DNA from: Camarhynchus parvulus | Taxonomy: Eukaryota; Chordata; Aves; Passeriformes; Thraupidae | Length of the DNA stretch: 64,000 nt | Reading direction: 5' to 3' | NCBI RefSeq assembly: GCF_901933205.1 | Contig: NC_044573.1 | Location: 54,443,993 to 54,507,992, forward strand | In this document: piece after piece, positions 1-12,242 of the stretch | Numbering within the stretch: the stretch's first letter is position 1 | Layout: the number at the start of each line of letters is the position of its first letter | Notes under the pieces: generated by a model | Database searches by the model: none | What the model was told of the DNA's origin: nothing | Seen by the model: the letters and a program-made list of their open reading frames with translations, nothing else | Position numbers and translations under genes: made by a program

Positions 1-1180
1 TTCTAGCTTCCTGGAATATGCTGTGATTTGTCACACTTCCTCATCAAAGGAATCCAAACCAAGATTTCTACTTGGAGGTACTAGCCCAGTCCTCCTGCCT
101 TCATTATGATCCATGTGGCAAAGCTTTTTCTGCATTTGAAAATGGAATTGAAGGTTTTAAGATGTGCATGCTCTTTCCTGAACCCTTTTTGTGCTCACAG
201 TCCTGCAGACCAAGGAGGGGGAGGTGGTATGATGCTTCCTCAGCTCCTAACGTAATTCACATTAATTTCTGTCCCTGGTATGCACTTTTGAAAAAGAGAA
301 ACACATGGGTCTCCTTTCCTACTTTAATCATCCCAATCAAGTAATTCCTTTGATCAACATCACAAATCACAGTACCTTGCATATTCTAGAGCAAATAGGA
401 GAAAGGTGTGCTGTAGATTGATATTCAAATGGCACATAAAAGATCTGGAGCACAGATCAAAGAGGAGAATGTTGTGTTTGGGCTTGTCAGTTGTGTTTTA
501 CTGTATTACTTATGTCTTTGGTTAACAAGGGTTCTGAAAGCAGGCTGACTCAATGAGCTTCTAGGGGAAAACTCATTTTCTGTTGTCTATTCAAAGAGTT
601 ATCATGCCAAACTTTTATTGACTCTGTTTTCTAATTTGATTACAAAACAGCTGAAGAGGCACGAAAATATAAATCCATGCCAGCAATATTTAAAATATTT
701 ACTGTGCTTTGGGTCACACAACATAATTTTTCAGCCCATTAAGTCCTTATATATGGCTCCTATTTTCGTTGTGCTTATATATGGCTTTCATTATCATGCT
801 CTCTCTGGTGAGACATGAAAGTTCTGCTATCCCCTTCACAGATGGGAGACTTGAGTATCTAAAGTTTAAGATCAACACTGAGCTTCTTTTGCCCAATTCT
901 CTCTACAAGATATACCCTACAAGCACCTCACATCAGCTCCCATTCTGCACATCAGTAAGTCTATTCCTATCAGATGGTTGTCAGTTAACAATTAGTCCTT
1001 TTTTATCTCTCTGAAAATTAATAGCATGGCCGTATTGTTCGGTTCTGTTCCTTCCAAAGCACTTGAAGTCTTATTTTATGTGAATACTGAGGTTTTTTGA
1101 GTTGGTTTTATTTTTAATTATTACTATTGTTGTGGCAGGTGTGACTTAATCATTATTTTTGTTTGTTTTTCCTTAGGAAA
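1..1180. other. Intergenic, nothing recognised
   Basis: AT-rich non-coding DNA upstream of the RGS17 promoter. The open frames are short (under about 100 codons), overlap on both strands and resemble no protein I know. I see no CR1 tail, LTR end or RNA gene before the CR1 that begins at 1181. Confidence 0.6.
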
Positions 1181-2212
1181 CACAGAATCACAGAATGGGT
1201 GAGACTGAAAGGGACCACAGTGGGTCATCTTGTTCAACCTCCCTACTCAGGGAAGGTCATCCTAGAACACATGGCACAGCATTGTGTCCAGATGGCTCCT
1301 GAGTATCTCCAGCAGGGAAGACTTCACGCTCTGTCTGGACGATGTGTTCCAGTGCTCAGTCACCCACACAGTAAAGAAGTTCTTCCTCCTATTCAGGTGG
1401 AACTTCTTGTGCACCAGCTTCTCTCTGTTTCCTCTCATCCTTTTGCTTGCCACCACCAAGAAGAGTCTGGAAACATCCTCTTGACACCATTCTTTCAGAT
1501 ACTTATGCACATTGGTGAATTCTTGTCTCAGTTGTCTTTTCCCCAGGCTGAAGAGATCCAGTTCCCTCAGACTTTCCTTGGAAGACAGGTACTCCAGTCC
1601 CTTCATCATCTTCATTGCCTTCTGCTAGACCTGCCACAAGGGCTCCATGTCTCTCTTGTGCTGAGGAGCCCAGAACTGGGCACAGCTCTCCAGATGAGGC
1701 CTCCCCAGGGCTGAGCAGAGGAACAAGATCACCTCCTTCAACCTGCTGGCAATGCTCTACCTAATGCACCCAGGGTGCCATTGGCATTCATGGCCAGCAG
1801 GACCCACTGCTGGCTCATGGACAGCTTGGTGTCTACCAGGAGCCCCAGGTCCTTCTCTGCAGAGCTGCTTCCCAGCAGGTCAGTCTCCAGCCTGTTCTGG
1901 TACCTGAGGTTATTCTTCCCAAGGGGCAGGACTCTGCGTTTGTGCTTGCTGGACTTCAGACAGTTCTTGTCTGCCCCCTCTCCAGCCTGTTGAGGTCCTT
2001 CTTAAGGGCTGCACAGCCCTCTGGGCTATGAGCCACTCCTCCCAGCTTTGTTTCATCAGCAAACTCTCCAAGGATGCATCAGTCCCTTTGTCCAAGTCAC
2101 TGATGAATAAGTTAAACAGTCATGCGTACAGTATTGAATTTTAGGGAACACCTCTGGTGACAAGCCTCCAACTGGACCCTGTGCCACTGATTGTGACCCT
2201 CTGAGATTTGCG
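1181..2212 (-). mobile_element. CR1 LINE, 5'-truncated, antisense
   Basis: The left end carries two adjacent copies of CACAGAAT (1181-1188 and 1189-1196). This is the reverse complement of the terminal octamer repeat of avian CR1, so the element's 3' end is on the left and it lies on the minus strand. The body matches the familiar CR1 3' region in its phrases: the segment on dynamics of a lecture-like GC-rich block around 1790-2090, the stretch ending in CACTGATGAATAAG near 2100, and a right end near CCCTCTGAGATTTG. The right boundary is approximate. At about 1 kb it is the longest CR1 here. The reverse-transcriptase part is missing and the short open frames on both strands are decayed remnants or chance. 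CR1 is the dominant non-LTR retrotransposon of birds, so this supports an avian source. Confidence 0.9.
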
Positions 2213-5200
2213 GTATTTTATTTCTCAGAAATCATGTGCTTTCTTCCTCTTTTTTATGTTTTAATATTTACTTGCACAGATCACCCACTGATGTATGTAA
2301 AATTAACCAATGAAATAGATAGCCTATTTGCCTAAAAGGAAACACATGCACAGCTGTTTGCAGAATCATGGCTTCAGTGTGCACATCATGAATCCAGAGA
2401 GGGCTGCCTGTGGCTCTGGCTGATAGCTATAGAAATGCTGGCAAATAAGGAGCCATCAGACATTTCCCTTTCCTTGCTTTTTAGGAGTGGTCTACATCCC
2501 AAGGCACATACCTATTCAGTAAAAGAGAAACACAGCCACTTCTTCCTGTGCTTCTGTTTCTCAGATTGAGGTTTGGGAACACTTACAGTGGGACAAGTAA
2601 CTTATGCCAAGTCACAGTGGTTATTTGCACTGCGATCATCAGGGTGCAAGGCAGGACTGGATGGTGATTCTCAGAATTAAATACTCTCCCTTTCTTGGAG
2701 TACTCAGTAAAGAATGAATAGCTAATTAGTAATTTGCCTTGGTGTTGTACTGTCAATGTAACAACCCTTGGATTTGTCATTTCACTCAGTTGGCAAATAA
2801 TGGGCAGAAAAGGCTTGGGGGTTTTTTGTTGAGTTTTTTCTTTTCCTTCCCTAATCCATTTCAAAGCCTTGAGCTCTTACACGGAGCCTTTTGGCATATC
2901 TGAATGCCTTTGTCTGTTTAGCTGTCAGAGAATGATTTCATGGGGGCATCCTTTTCCACTGAGGTTTGCAGAGACTTCATATGCTGGTAACAAAATGTGT
3001 CCTTATTGAGCTTTGTATCTGCTGATGATTGAATAAATGCTTGTGAAGGTGAGATACCAGCATGCTCATCACCTTTTACTGAACCTATTTCCATATTTCA
3101 CCAAGGCTTTGTAAGTACTTGGTACAGAAACAGCTCTGTTTATTGGAGGTGCTTGTTCCCCAGCCTCCTGGGACCGTGCCCAGTTGCAATCACAGCAGTG
3201 TTATAGCAGTTCCTTCCTGTCCCTTTGATGTAGCACTTGCTTTTTAAATCCCTGCTGCTTTCATTCATTTCTCTCAGTCTGCTTTTTGGCTTGATTTCTG
3301 AAAGTACTGGGGCTCTTTCAGGGACGAAACTTTAATAGGGAGCGCATGTTTCTCCCACCTCACTGTTTTGTTAATTCACATAGTGTTAAAGCTTGAGCTA
3401 TTTAATAGCTCAAACAACCTCTACAAGGACTGCAGAGAACTGCAAGGATTACATCAAATACAGCACCTACTACATTATGCTTAGGAGAAGTCAGCTGTAA
3501 TAACCAAGAAACTGAACCCTGTTTATTTCCCAATTTCTCTCCTTACCCCCTCAAATTACTACAGAGGTTTAAACAGTTTAAGGCTCTGGAGGAGGCACTT
3601 GGTACTTGCAGAATGAAACTATTAAAGTCAATTGCCTTGCAGCAAAAAGTGTAAGAACATCACTATTAGAAAAACTGAATGGACTCTTGAATTCACTTTC
3701 ATGGCCCAAGAAGATTAAGGTGCAGATGGCAAATCTGACATTAACACCAAATCTAAATAGCTTAGAAAACATTTTGATTTGGACTGTCCAAGGTGTTTTA
3801 TATAGTCACAAAGCTTGCTTTTACAATTTTTTGTCATAAAATTGGCAAAGGTCTTATAGCTCAACACAGGGATGTTAGAGAACAATTGGCATTTTTCTCT
3901 GTATACAGAAGGAGAAAGAAGATATAAAACCCAAACTGAGAGCAGAAGGCATTGAATCTAGTATTTTTCCCCTAAAGTTAGTGTGGCTAAATTCCAGCAA
4001 AATATGTACTACAAGCATACCTGGTATACCTGGAGTGATTTATTTTCCTTTACACAATTCTTTTAAACTCACTGATTGCCTTTTTTTTACAAACACAACA
4101 TGTGAGAGCTCAGGATTTCACAAACAAATCTACTGTGAATTAACAGTGGGATTAAAATAAATTGTAAAATGTTCAATGGACTCAGCACTCTTGTTCTTTA
4201 TGTGAGCAATGTTGTCTCCTCATTCTTGGTTAAGAAACTTACCTTAATGTTTTTAAAATGGAAACAACACTCATTTCCTTTCAACACATACCACCTTCAT
4301 AGGATCAAGGTCACAGTCCTACTCCAATAAAGTCTAGGAGGAGGAGGATCCAAGTTGATCTTAGAAACTGTCAGACAAATTTTGCCCTCAGTTGGACCCT
4401 ATGGATTTCTGTGGGAGTAAGAGGGTGGCACAAGGAGCAGAATTACCCTGTTGTCCTTTCCTATTCATACTGTGCCAATCATCACAGCAACTGAACACTT
4501 TCCCAAATTAGGACTAAACAAAGAAGAATAATGTCTGTGGTGGGAAATTTCCTCTCTGTTCCTCCCCCACAGAGAAAAGTTCTGTGAATGCTGTGTAGGA
4601 GGGATGTTGTGATGATCACATAAACAAAAGAGGTAAATGTATATTATAAAAATAAAGGGAAAAACCAGCAGACATGATTATTTACTGCCTGTTGGGAAAC
4701 AAAAGCTTACATAAATGAGCTTTATAATTTAACCAGAAAGGCTTCTAGTTTGTTGACATACTGTTCTCTGAAACAGATTTTCAAATTCCAGACCTCACTG
4801 TAAACTTTCAGTAATGAACACTGGGGTCAAGATGGGAAGTCTGTGAATGTGGACCTAACAGTAAGTATCGTTACCATACACTGAAGAGAAAAATATAAAT
4901 TTAAAGGACATCTTTTAATAATTTGAGTTATTCACAAAAATATATAGTGACAATGTTTACATTTGTTTAGTAAATTACAAAAGATAATCAGTGATCCATA
5001 GGACAGGGAAACTGAAGCATCAGTTCATTTTGGGGGCCACCAATATCAGTGCAGATAAAAATCTTGTCAGTTATATTTCAAGCCATCCATCCCAATACTT
5101 AGACTTACACAACCTAGTTCCAAATCTTCTGCTGATGTTAATTAACCCTGTGTTAATTAATCCTATGATTTCAATATTCCTGTGAATCCACTGACTGTTA

Positions 5201-5608
5201 TCATGGGTGCATAGAGATCTGCAGAAATTTTGTGGGTTCAGGGGACAACATCCCACAATAAGGAGAAGACAATGCAGAGCCCAGGACATACTCCAGGCCA
5301 ATACACATTACCAATCAGATCATCTTACTGCTGCACTAAACATGGAAAATTCTGGAACATTTAAATAGTATTTAGGCTAACATCTAATCACACTTGAAAT
5401 AGCATTGTCTTAGCTAGGCAGAAAGCAGGGATGTTACAAAGTTCCTAGAGAGAATTAAAACAGCCCTTTCCCTAGGTAGAAACTCTGCACTCTGCCTGGT
5501 TTCCGTGGCCACACTTACCACTGAACTGATTAGTGCTGGACGCCCTAATTTCAGCAACAACAGCACTTTCTCTACAAGACAAGCACTGATGTGCACAGCT
5601 GTCAGTCC
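2213..5608. other. Intergenic, nothing recognised
   Basis: AT-rich single-copy-looking sequence between a CR1 and an LTR. The only small structure I noticed is a pair of TTAATTAA-containing words at about 5138-5161. No open frame resembles a known protein and no splice-bounded exon was identified. Confidence 0.55.
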
Positions 5609-6180
5609 TGATGGTCTCTGCTGGTTGCTCCTTGTGCTGGTTTCAGATGATTTGGACTTTTGCTGAACACAGACTGTTAATAACATGGAGATGTTTCAGT
5701 TACGGCTGAACAGGGCTTACACAGAGCCAAGACCTTTTCCTTTTCATACTGCCACACTGGTGAGGAAGTTGGGGGTGTCAGGGAGGTTGGAAGGAGACAC
5801 AGCAGGGATAGTTGACCCCAACTGACCACAGGGATATTCCAGACTATATTACCTCACCCTCAGAATATAAAGAGGGAAGAAAGAGGAAGGATGGGACCTT
5901 TGGAGTGATGGCATTTGTCTTCCCAAGTCACCATTATGCATGATGTGTCCCTCTCTCCCAGAGATGTCTGATCACCTGCCTGCCCATGGAAGCAGGGAAT
6001 TAATGCCTCATTTTGCTCTGCTTGTGTGAGTGGCTTTGGTTTTCCCTATTAAACTGTCTCTATTTCAACACATGAGTTTGGTAGCTTTTACTCCCCTGAT
6101 TCTCTCCCTGATACTGCTGGTGGGAGACTGAGTGAAGGGCTGCCTGGGGCTTGGCTCCTGGCTGGGCTTAAACCTTAACA
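5609..6180 (+). mobile_element. Solo LTR of an avian endogenous retrovirus
   Basis: The segment starts TG (5609) and ends CA (6180), and both sides have the same 4-bp word GTCC (5605-5608 and 6181-6184), which fits a target-site duplication. Inside are features of a common bird LTR family: a TGACCCCAACTGACCA-like segment near 5812, GGGATATTCCAGAC at about 5831, a TATA-like AATATAAAGAG near 5864, an ATTAAACTGTCTCTATTTC poly(A)-signal and R-like region near 6047, and the terminal GGGCTTAAACCTTAACA. Flanking DNA shows no gag, pol or env, so this looks like a solo LTR left by recombination. I recognise the family by its 3' half; the exact 5' start is less certain. I do not assign a subfamily name. 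Confidence 0.7.
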
Positions 6181-6557
6181 GTCCTTTATACAGAAATGTC
6201 TAACTCTCTGCCATCAGTAAAGCTTGGTCCTCAGCTTTTTTCCTCTCCCTTTTTCCCACTTCATCAGCAAAATTATCCCACTCTTACAATTGTATTTCTT
6301 GTGTGTTGATCAGGCCGTTATTCTTTTAAATTGGGTGTTCTGAACCCTTGCCTTTTTATTTACTTTGGAAAGCAAACTTCATTCCCAATTCCAACACAAT
6401 AGTTCTACAGAAAAACCCAGGGGAGCTCTGAGTGTGTAGGAATAAAACACCAGATTCACTTTAGACATATATATTTTATAAAGAAATCACATACAGTAGC
6501 CTTTGGTTTCACAGTCAGGATTTTTTTTTGTATTCTCCTACATTTAGACTTGCTCTA
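6181..6557. other. Intergenic, nothing recognised
   Basis: Short AT-rich stretch between the solo LTR and the next CR1. No gene or repeat recognised apart from the 4-bp duplication at its left edge. Confidence 0.5.
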
Positions 6558-6691
6558 TCTCTGGAGTTGTTCAAGGCCAGGTTCCATGGGGCTCTAACAA
6601 CCCAATCTAGTGAAAAGTGTCATTGCCCATGACAAGGGAGTTGGAACTAGATGATCTTTAAGGTCCCTTCCAGCTTATGATTCTATGATTT
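6558..6691 (+). mobile_element. CR1 LINE 3' fragment
   Basis: About 130 bp of CR1 3' end in sense orientation. It begins near the GTTGTTCAAGGCCAGGTTCC motif, continues through GTTGGAACTAGATGATCTTT and AGGTCCCTTCCAGC, and ends with the duplicated octamer-like tail TGATTCTATGATTT. It is heavily 5'-truncated and non-coding. Confidence 0.9.
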
Positions 6692-6794
6692 GACTCACAG
6701 AAAATTGACAGATGGGGCCAGGGCTTGAGATTTTGGTAATTAAATTACTTCACTGCCATTTTCTGTACGCACAAGGAGATTACATGGGGATGCA

Positions 6795-6835
6795 GAGATT
6801 CTTACAAATTATAGTCGAGATTCTTACAAATTATA
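6795..6835. repeat. 22-bp tandem duplication (1.9 copies)
   Basis: The word GAGATTCTTACAAATTATA occurs at 6795-6813 and again, identically, at 6817-6835. The perfect identity suggests a recent slippage or duplication event. It is not within any gene. Confidence 0.9.
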
Positions 6836-9086
6836 ATCCAGTTGTCAGCATCACCAGAAAAATCAGACACCTTTCCTTTTTATTATTAAGTTAAGTATTA
6901 AGTTTCATAACAGGATATGATCTAAAAACCTCTAAAAGGTGCTGTTGAAGAAATTGCTCCCAAAGCCTGGTCAGAGCTGGGGAGGTGGGGCATTTTGTAA
7001 ATTAGATGAGGTTTGGGAAGCACATGTGAGCAAATCCCAGACACAAAAGCAGACTTATAAAAGTAGTTCTTTTCAGTCCTATGTAACTGAACTGCATCTT
7101 CATCTACTGGGCTGTGAAGCAGAATTGAATTTGGCCATTGACTCCCAGATTGAGCTTGTATAAATGAAAGGAGAACTTTACTCAAGGTCTGAATTTATAA
7201 AGGGCTATTAAAAGAATGGTCTCAATAGTTGCTTGAGTAATTTTTTTTCATCAAAATGTTTTCACAGAAAGCCCACAGCACCAAAGGCATTGTGCCTGTG
7301 CATGCATGTGCAATACCATTTATATTATATTCTCCCACAGCCAGTGATTATGTGTGTCTCTCAGAGCTTGCTACTGCATGCAAGACTGTGACAAACAGGG
7401 CAGAAATCATTTTTAAAATACACAGGCACTGCTTATACTCCTTTCTTGCTCTTGTTGCTGCTTATTGGCAATATCAATCCTCTACTAAAAAAATGGAATT
7501 TTATAGTTCATTGTTGGTTTTATTGTTCTGTTTTGTTTTGTTTTTTAAGGTTGTATACCAAAGGGCCCTTTCTTGCATTATGTTCTTATCCATTAGGGAT
7601 TTATATGAAAAAGAAATATTTTCATATTACTGGCAATGGGACCTAAATTCCCTGTGAACTTCATCTTGATCTAAATTAAAATAGCACTACTGTTCAATAA
7701 ATTCTATTAAATGTGGTGGTGTTGTTTTTTAATTAAGATCAGACTATGACCATGACTTTTATAAAACAGTAAGTGAATTAGAGGAACCAATTTAAGATGT
7801 TTCTAGAAGGTCAGTATTATAGAAACTCAAGAGCAAACCATGCTTCTTCCCTGTCCTCTCTCTAAAAATAAGAGGCTTTGGGGTGTCTCAGGTTTTTGAG
7901 AGAAAATAATTAATAGTTTCTGAAATATTATCATTTTTAATGTTGGCAACTTTATCTACCTGCTTTTGACAACACAGCCATGAGAAATACCTGGATCTCA
8001 TAAATAGGAGTTGGTCAGTATAAAAAGGGCAATTTAAGGTGCTTTGATGTTATTTCATTTTATGTCCTTTGATTTGATTCATAAAGTGGTAGTTAGGAAT
8101 TCCTTGTAGTATTCCTTAGCTCAACTACATTTCCAGATGCTTTCCCTCCACTATAGCTCTGATTATATCTTGGGAACAGTCCTTTTTGATTAGAGGGTGT
8201 CAGTTTTAAACACCCATTTTTCAATCATAATTTGCTGTTCAGGTTTTGGTCTGTTGTCTTCTGGGCTGTGACAAAAATTGCTCTCCAAAAAACCAAAAAA
8301 TCTCATAAAGACTCTTTTCTCTTGTTTCTTGTGTCTAAAGTATTTTATTGGGCAATATCAGCCGCATGCAATTTTTCAAATCGTTAGATTCCAGAGAGAC
8401 TTACCAAACAAAGGATTGATTTTAAAAAGCTTGATTTTTATACTTGCAAACAGTGATGCTATCCACAGAATGTTTATATTTCTATCTTCTTAGCTTTGAG
8501 ACAAACTAGAGTTGAAAAGATGTTGGTTTTCATTGTGGGGAAGAAAAAGAAACTTCTTTGATCACATACAAATTTCCTAGAGTTTATCAATTATCTTTTA
8601 TTGTAGAAGATATAATGAAACCTAATTTACCACACTATCATTCTGGATTGTGTTAAATTAAACAGTTTCTAAAGATTTACAGTAATATTCCCTACATTAG
8701 ATTCTACAGTTTCAAAAGGGAGAGAAGGTTCTGGCTGATTTCATTGTAGAAGCTTGCAGTGATTTTTCCTGAAAAAAAAAAAGTGTGTGAATTCACATTC
8801 CTCTGTACAATGTTATTGTGTCATGTTTATAGATTAGGTTCATCAAACTGCACAATATTAAACAACTGATGTAATAGCAATCTCTTACCCTTTTATAAAG
8901 TGCTGTAGGCACATATGTTAGAAAATAAAGATGGAGTCTTGCTTAAGAGAAATGACGTGTGATTTCAAAACAAAGGTGACAGAAGAAGAAAATAAATATA
9001 GGAAATTTTTGAGGGAGGGAGGCTAAAAATGAAATAATGAGGTGATGTGACTGTCTGGTTTTAACTTCAGAATTGCTTTATAATTT

Positions 9087-9146
9087 TTAAATAAATAAAG
9101 ACCTGTCTAAAAGTCTTTAAATAAACAAAGACTAATCCAGGAGTCT
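9087..9146. repeat. Diverged 30-bp tandem duplication
   Basis: Two adjacent 30-bp units (9087-9116 and 9117-9146) match at 23 of 30 positions without gaps. Both begin TTAAATAAA and end AGTCT. This looks like an old local duplication in intergenic DNA. Confidence 0.8.
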
Positions 9147-11308
9147 ACTTAGGGAAGTGATTTTTGACAGATACATAACAGCCACATATGAGAAATAAAT
9201 ATATATGAGACTAACCTCATGAAGCCTTCTGATTTCCAGTTAGGTGCTCAGCTCATTGAAACACAATGACAAATTGGGGTGACACATTTAATTTGGATTT
9301 ATGTTGTAATATTCAAATATAAATGCTTTCAGTTCTGCAAGTAAGGCAAATACCTTTCTGCTTTACCCTCTAAATGAACAATAAGTTTAGGACATAAAAT
9401 ACTACTTTAAAAATTAAGACTTAAGTCTTCAGGACTTTGTATCATTAAAAATGATACATAGCTGAAATAAAGGGCCACTTCCTTTTCTGGTTAGTGAGAG
9501 TGCAGTTTCCGTTCTTCCAGAGTCATAAAGCTAGAGGTCCATAAGATTGCAAGAGTAATAACGAAAACAAAAATCCGAATAAGTCCAAATGGAGCCATAA
9601 AAATGCCACTTTGCACAAACCAGCATATTTTCTAATTAATTCTTTACAAATCACTGGATTTACACCCATTCCCCATTTTTCACCTGCAAATTTCCAAAAA
9701 CATTAGGATGCTGTTGGTCCAAACCTGATGCAGTTTGCAACAGTGATGCTGGGCAAGGAAAGCTGGGTAAAAGTCACTACTTATCAGCTTGGGATTGCCA
9801 CACAAAGTGACTCTGGGAAAAGAAGAAATGGAACACATCCTACATACCCTAACACCTGCAATTGAGAGAAGAAACTAAATTGGGAAAAGCAAGCTACATA
9901 AAAGCATTCAGAATTTATGCTAATTTTGGGCTGAGCGCAGCAAAACTGCACAGGCACTGGGATGTTTCAAAAAATTTTAAATGGTCTTTAATAGGAGAGT
10001 TTGAGAAGCACAATTCTCTGATCAGCTGCGTATGTCACTTGCAGGTCAACATTATTCCATTGTTTTGTGAGAAGGATGTTGAGGTAAAAAATGTCCTGAT
10101 GTCTCAGCCTTTGGATTAAGCCATGTCTTTGCCGACTGAACAGTAAATATATTATGGAAGAAAATGCATTAGGGAGACTATGTCTTGATTTTCAACAGAG
10201 TATTTCAGAAGTCAGGAAATTGCCACTAAGTTTACACTATCCTGCGAAAGACTTTAATTGTAAGAAAAAATAATTGTTATTTTAGTGGAGATTTGACAAA
10301 AGCTTCTTTGTATTGGCTTTACTACCAGTTATTCTCAGTCAAAGCAAAAAGAAGAAAAAAGTGGGTGAGGAGAAAGAAATACCAAAAAAATACAGGTCAA
10401 AATTTTTGCCTGATAACTGCAATGAAAGCCACAGCGCTTTCACATGGTATTTCCCTTCTGTGAGGGGTATTAAATTTACTGAAAGTGTTCTTGCTCAAGT
10501 AGGTGGAAAGCCAATTTCTGTTCTGCCTGTGACCTCTCACCAGGTCCAATCCATGCCCATCTACAAAGTCTGTCGTTGGCCATCTAACCTGTGGGCTGTA
10601 TCTTAAGGTCAATGAAGTCATTGATTTTTAAGGACTGATGGAGTTTGCTTTCATAACTTTTATTAGAAGGTTATTTTCAAATAGAAAGGATTAGGTTTTT
10701 TGTTATGCAAACTCAAAGTTTTCTGGCTAGGGCTGTAGCCAGCTCATTGCTCTTGCATCATATACAAATTTTGACAGTGTTTTTCAAATATTCAGACAAG
10801 GGATCAGAGACAGCCAAAAGCAATTAGTTAAGAAAATGACACAAGAAGAGCTTCAAATTTTCTTGCGACAGTCAGATTAAATAAGCCCTTGCAGTACACT
10901 TTGAGGATTGTTCTGGTTTTATAAAAATGTTCCAATCACTTTTGTCAGTCTTTATAACAAGTTCTTAAAATGCACTACATTATCTGAAAGTATTTGTATA
11001 AAGTGCTTACAAGACAGAGGATTAAGTTCATGTTTCCATTTATTATTGGCTTGAAGAGGGCATACCCCAAAAGGATATGTTACAGAATACAGAATGAGGC
11101 ATCTCCACAAGGACAATTTAAGGATATTTGCCTATTCTCTTGGCTACATGTGCTAACATTACTTACCCAAGTCACCTCTGTGGCTGTGCACCATGTTACT
11201 CAGAAAAGCTTCACCTTATACAGCACAAAGAGGAAAAAGCCAGCACTAACCAGAGAGCGTTGTCTACATGGTTGTTTGTGTGCAAATAAAAACACCATTA
11301 GAAAGATC

Positions 11309-12242
11309 TGACATCATCTAAAGAGGAGGGTTAGAAGTAATCCACTGTGTTGAATCATATGATTAAATTATTTGCCCCCACATGAAGGGCTCCAAGTGCT
11401 CCGGTAGAGCATAGTGCCAGGCCCCGGAGAGGGAGAGCTCTGCCTCCATCTCTTGGTGATCGAGAGGAAGGGCAGCCAGAGGAGACTTTTTGATCTGGAT
11501 TCTTCATTGACCCCAAAGCCAGATGAACAGATGCTTGAAGGGAGAGGACAGCTGTGCTGTGACACACAGGGAAGCACAAGCAGAGGTTCATTCCTGTAAG
11601 CTTATCTCCCAGGGTCTTCCACCACTGCTGGGGGACCCACCATAACTGCAACCAGAGGTGCCAATCCAAGGAAGGAGGAAGGAGGCACTTAGTTTGTGGT
11701 AAGGAATCTTTTCAAATCACTATCAGATGCTGATTCCCAGCCATTAAAACCCATATGAATTTGGCAGATTCTTTGAGTGACAAAGAGGGAATCAAGAACA
11801 GAGAACTGCCTTAGCAATGGGATATGGCATTCACTGCTGAAGGCAACAAGGCTGGGAGCAGAAGGACCAAAGCTGAATCCTGGTTGCAGAACTGAGGGGT
11901 GCAGCAGCAGATGACAAGCATAGGAGACTTCCAAGCTGCCTGGAACCAAGGCTGCCCCATGTGTCTGGAGATGGTGGGACACACAAACCTTTGGCACCCA
12001 CCTGTGACTGGCACCAGAGCCAGGTGGGAAAGTTGCCTCCCTGATCCCTCTCGTTGCCTCTCGTTGGCTCTGGGCTGAGTTAAAAAACTCTTGTCAAACC
12101 TAGTGGGGATGACTGAGAGGGTGATATGGCATCCATAACACAGGAAGCTACTCACCCCACTCCTTTGGGTGTATAATAAAACTTCTGAGGCTGAGAGCTG
12201 TAAAACCTGCCTTACAGAGTGCGGAGGAAAGTTTCAGCCACA
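11309..12242 (+). mobile_element. Possible LTR-derived block (unclassified)
   Basis: A GC-richer island inside AT-rich DNA. Its right end looks like an LTR U3-R-U5: GGGTGTATAATAAAACTTCT near 12167 combines TATA-like and poly(A)-signal-like words, followed by about 60 bases ending in CA (12241-12242). The left edge begins TG (11309). GATC occurs on both sides (11305-11308 and 12243-12246) as a possible 4-bp target duplication. Overlapping short minus-strand open frames (11355-11669 and 11689-12155) resemble no known protein. The duplicated word is short enough to be coincidental and I do not recognise the family, so this is tentative. Confidence 0.33.

Larger units (their letters stand above)
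6692..11308. other. Intergenic with two small tandem duplications
   Basis: AT-rich non-coding DNA. It holds a 22-bp-period duplication at 6795-6835 and a diverged 30-bp-period duplication at 9087-9146, listed separately. The longest open frame (7256-7657, 133 codons) has no recognisable domain and a low-complexity hydrophobic C-terminal half, so I treat it as chance. Confidence 0.5.

Noticed and set aside
1163..1714. 183-codon open frame near the left end
   Set aside because: It lies inside an antisense CR1 element and runs opposite to that element's own direction, so it is a repeat artefact.
7256..7657. 133-codon open frame in intergenic DNA
   Set aside because: No recognisable domain, a low-complexity hydrophobic region, and no promoter, splice or homology support.
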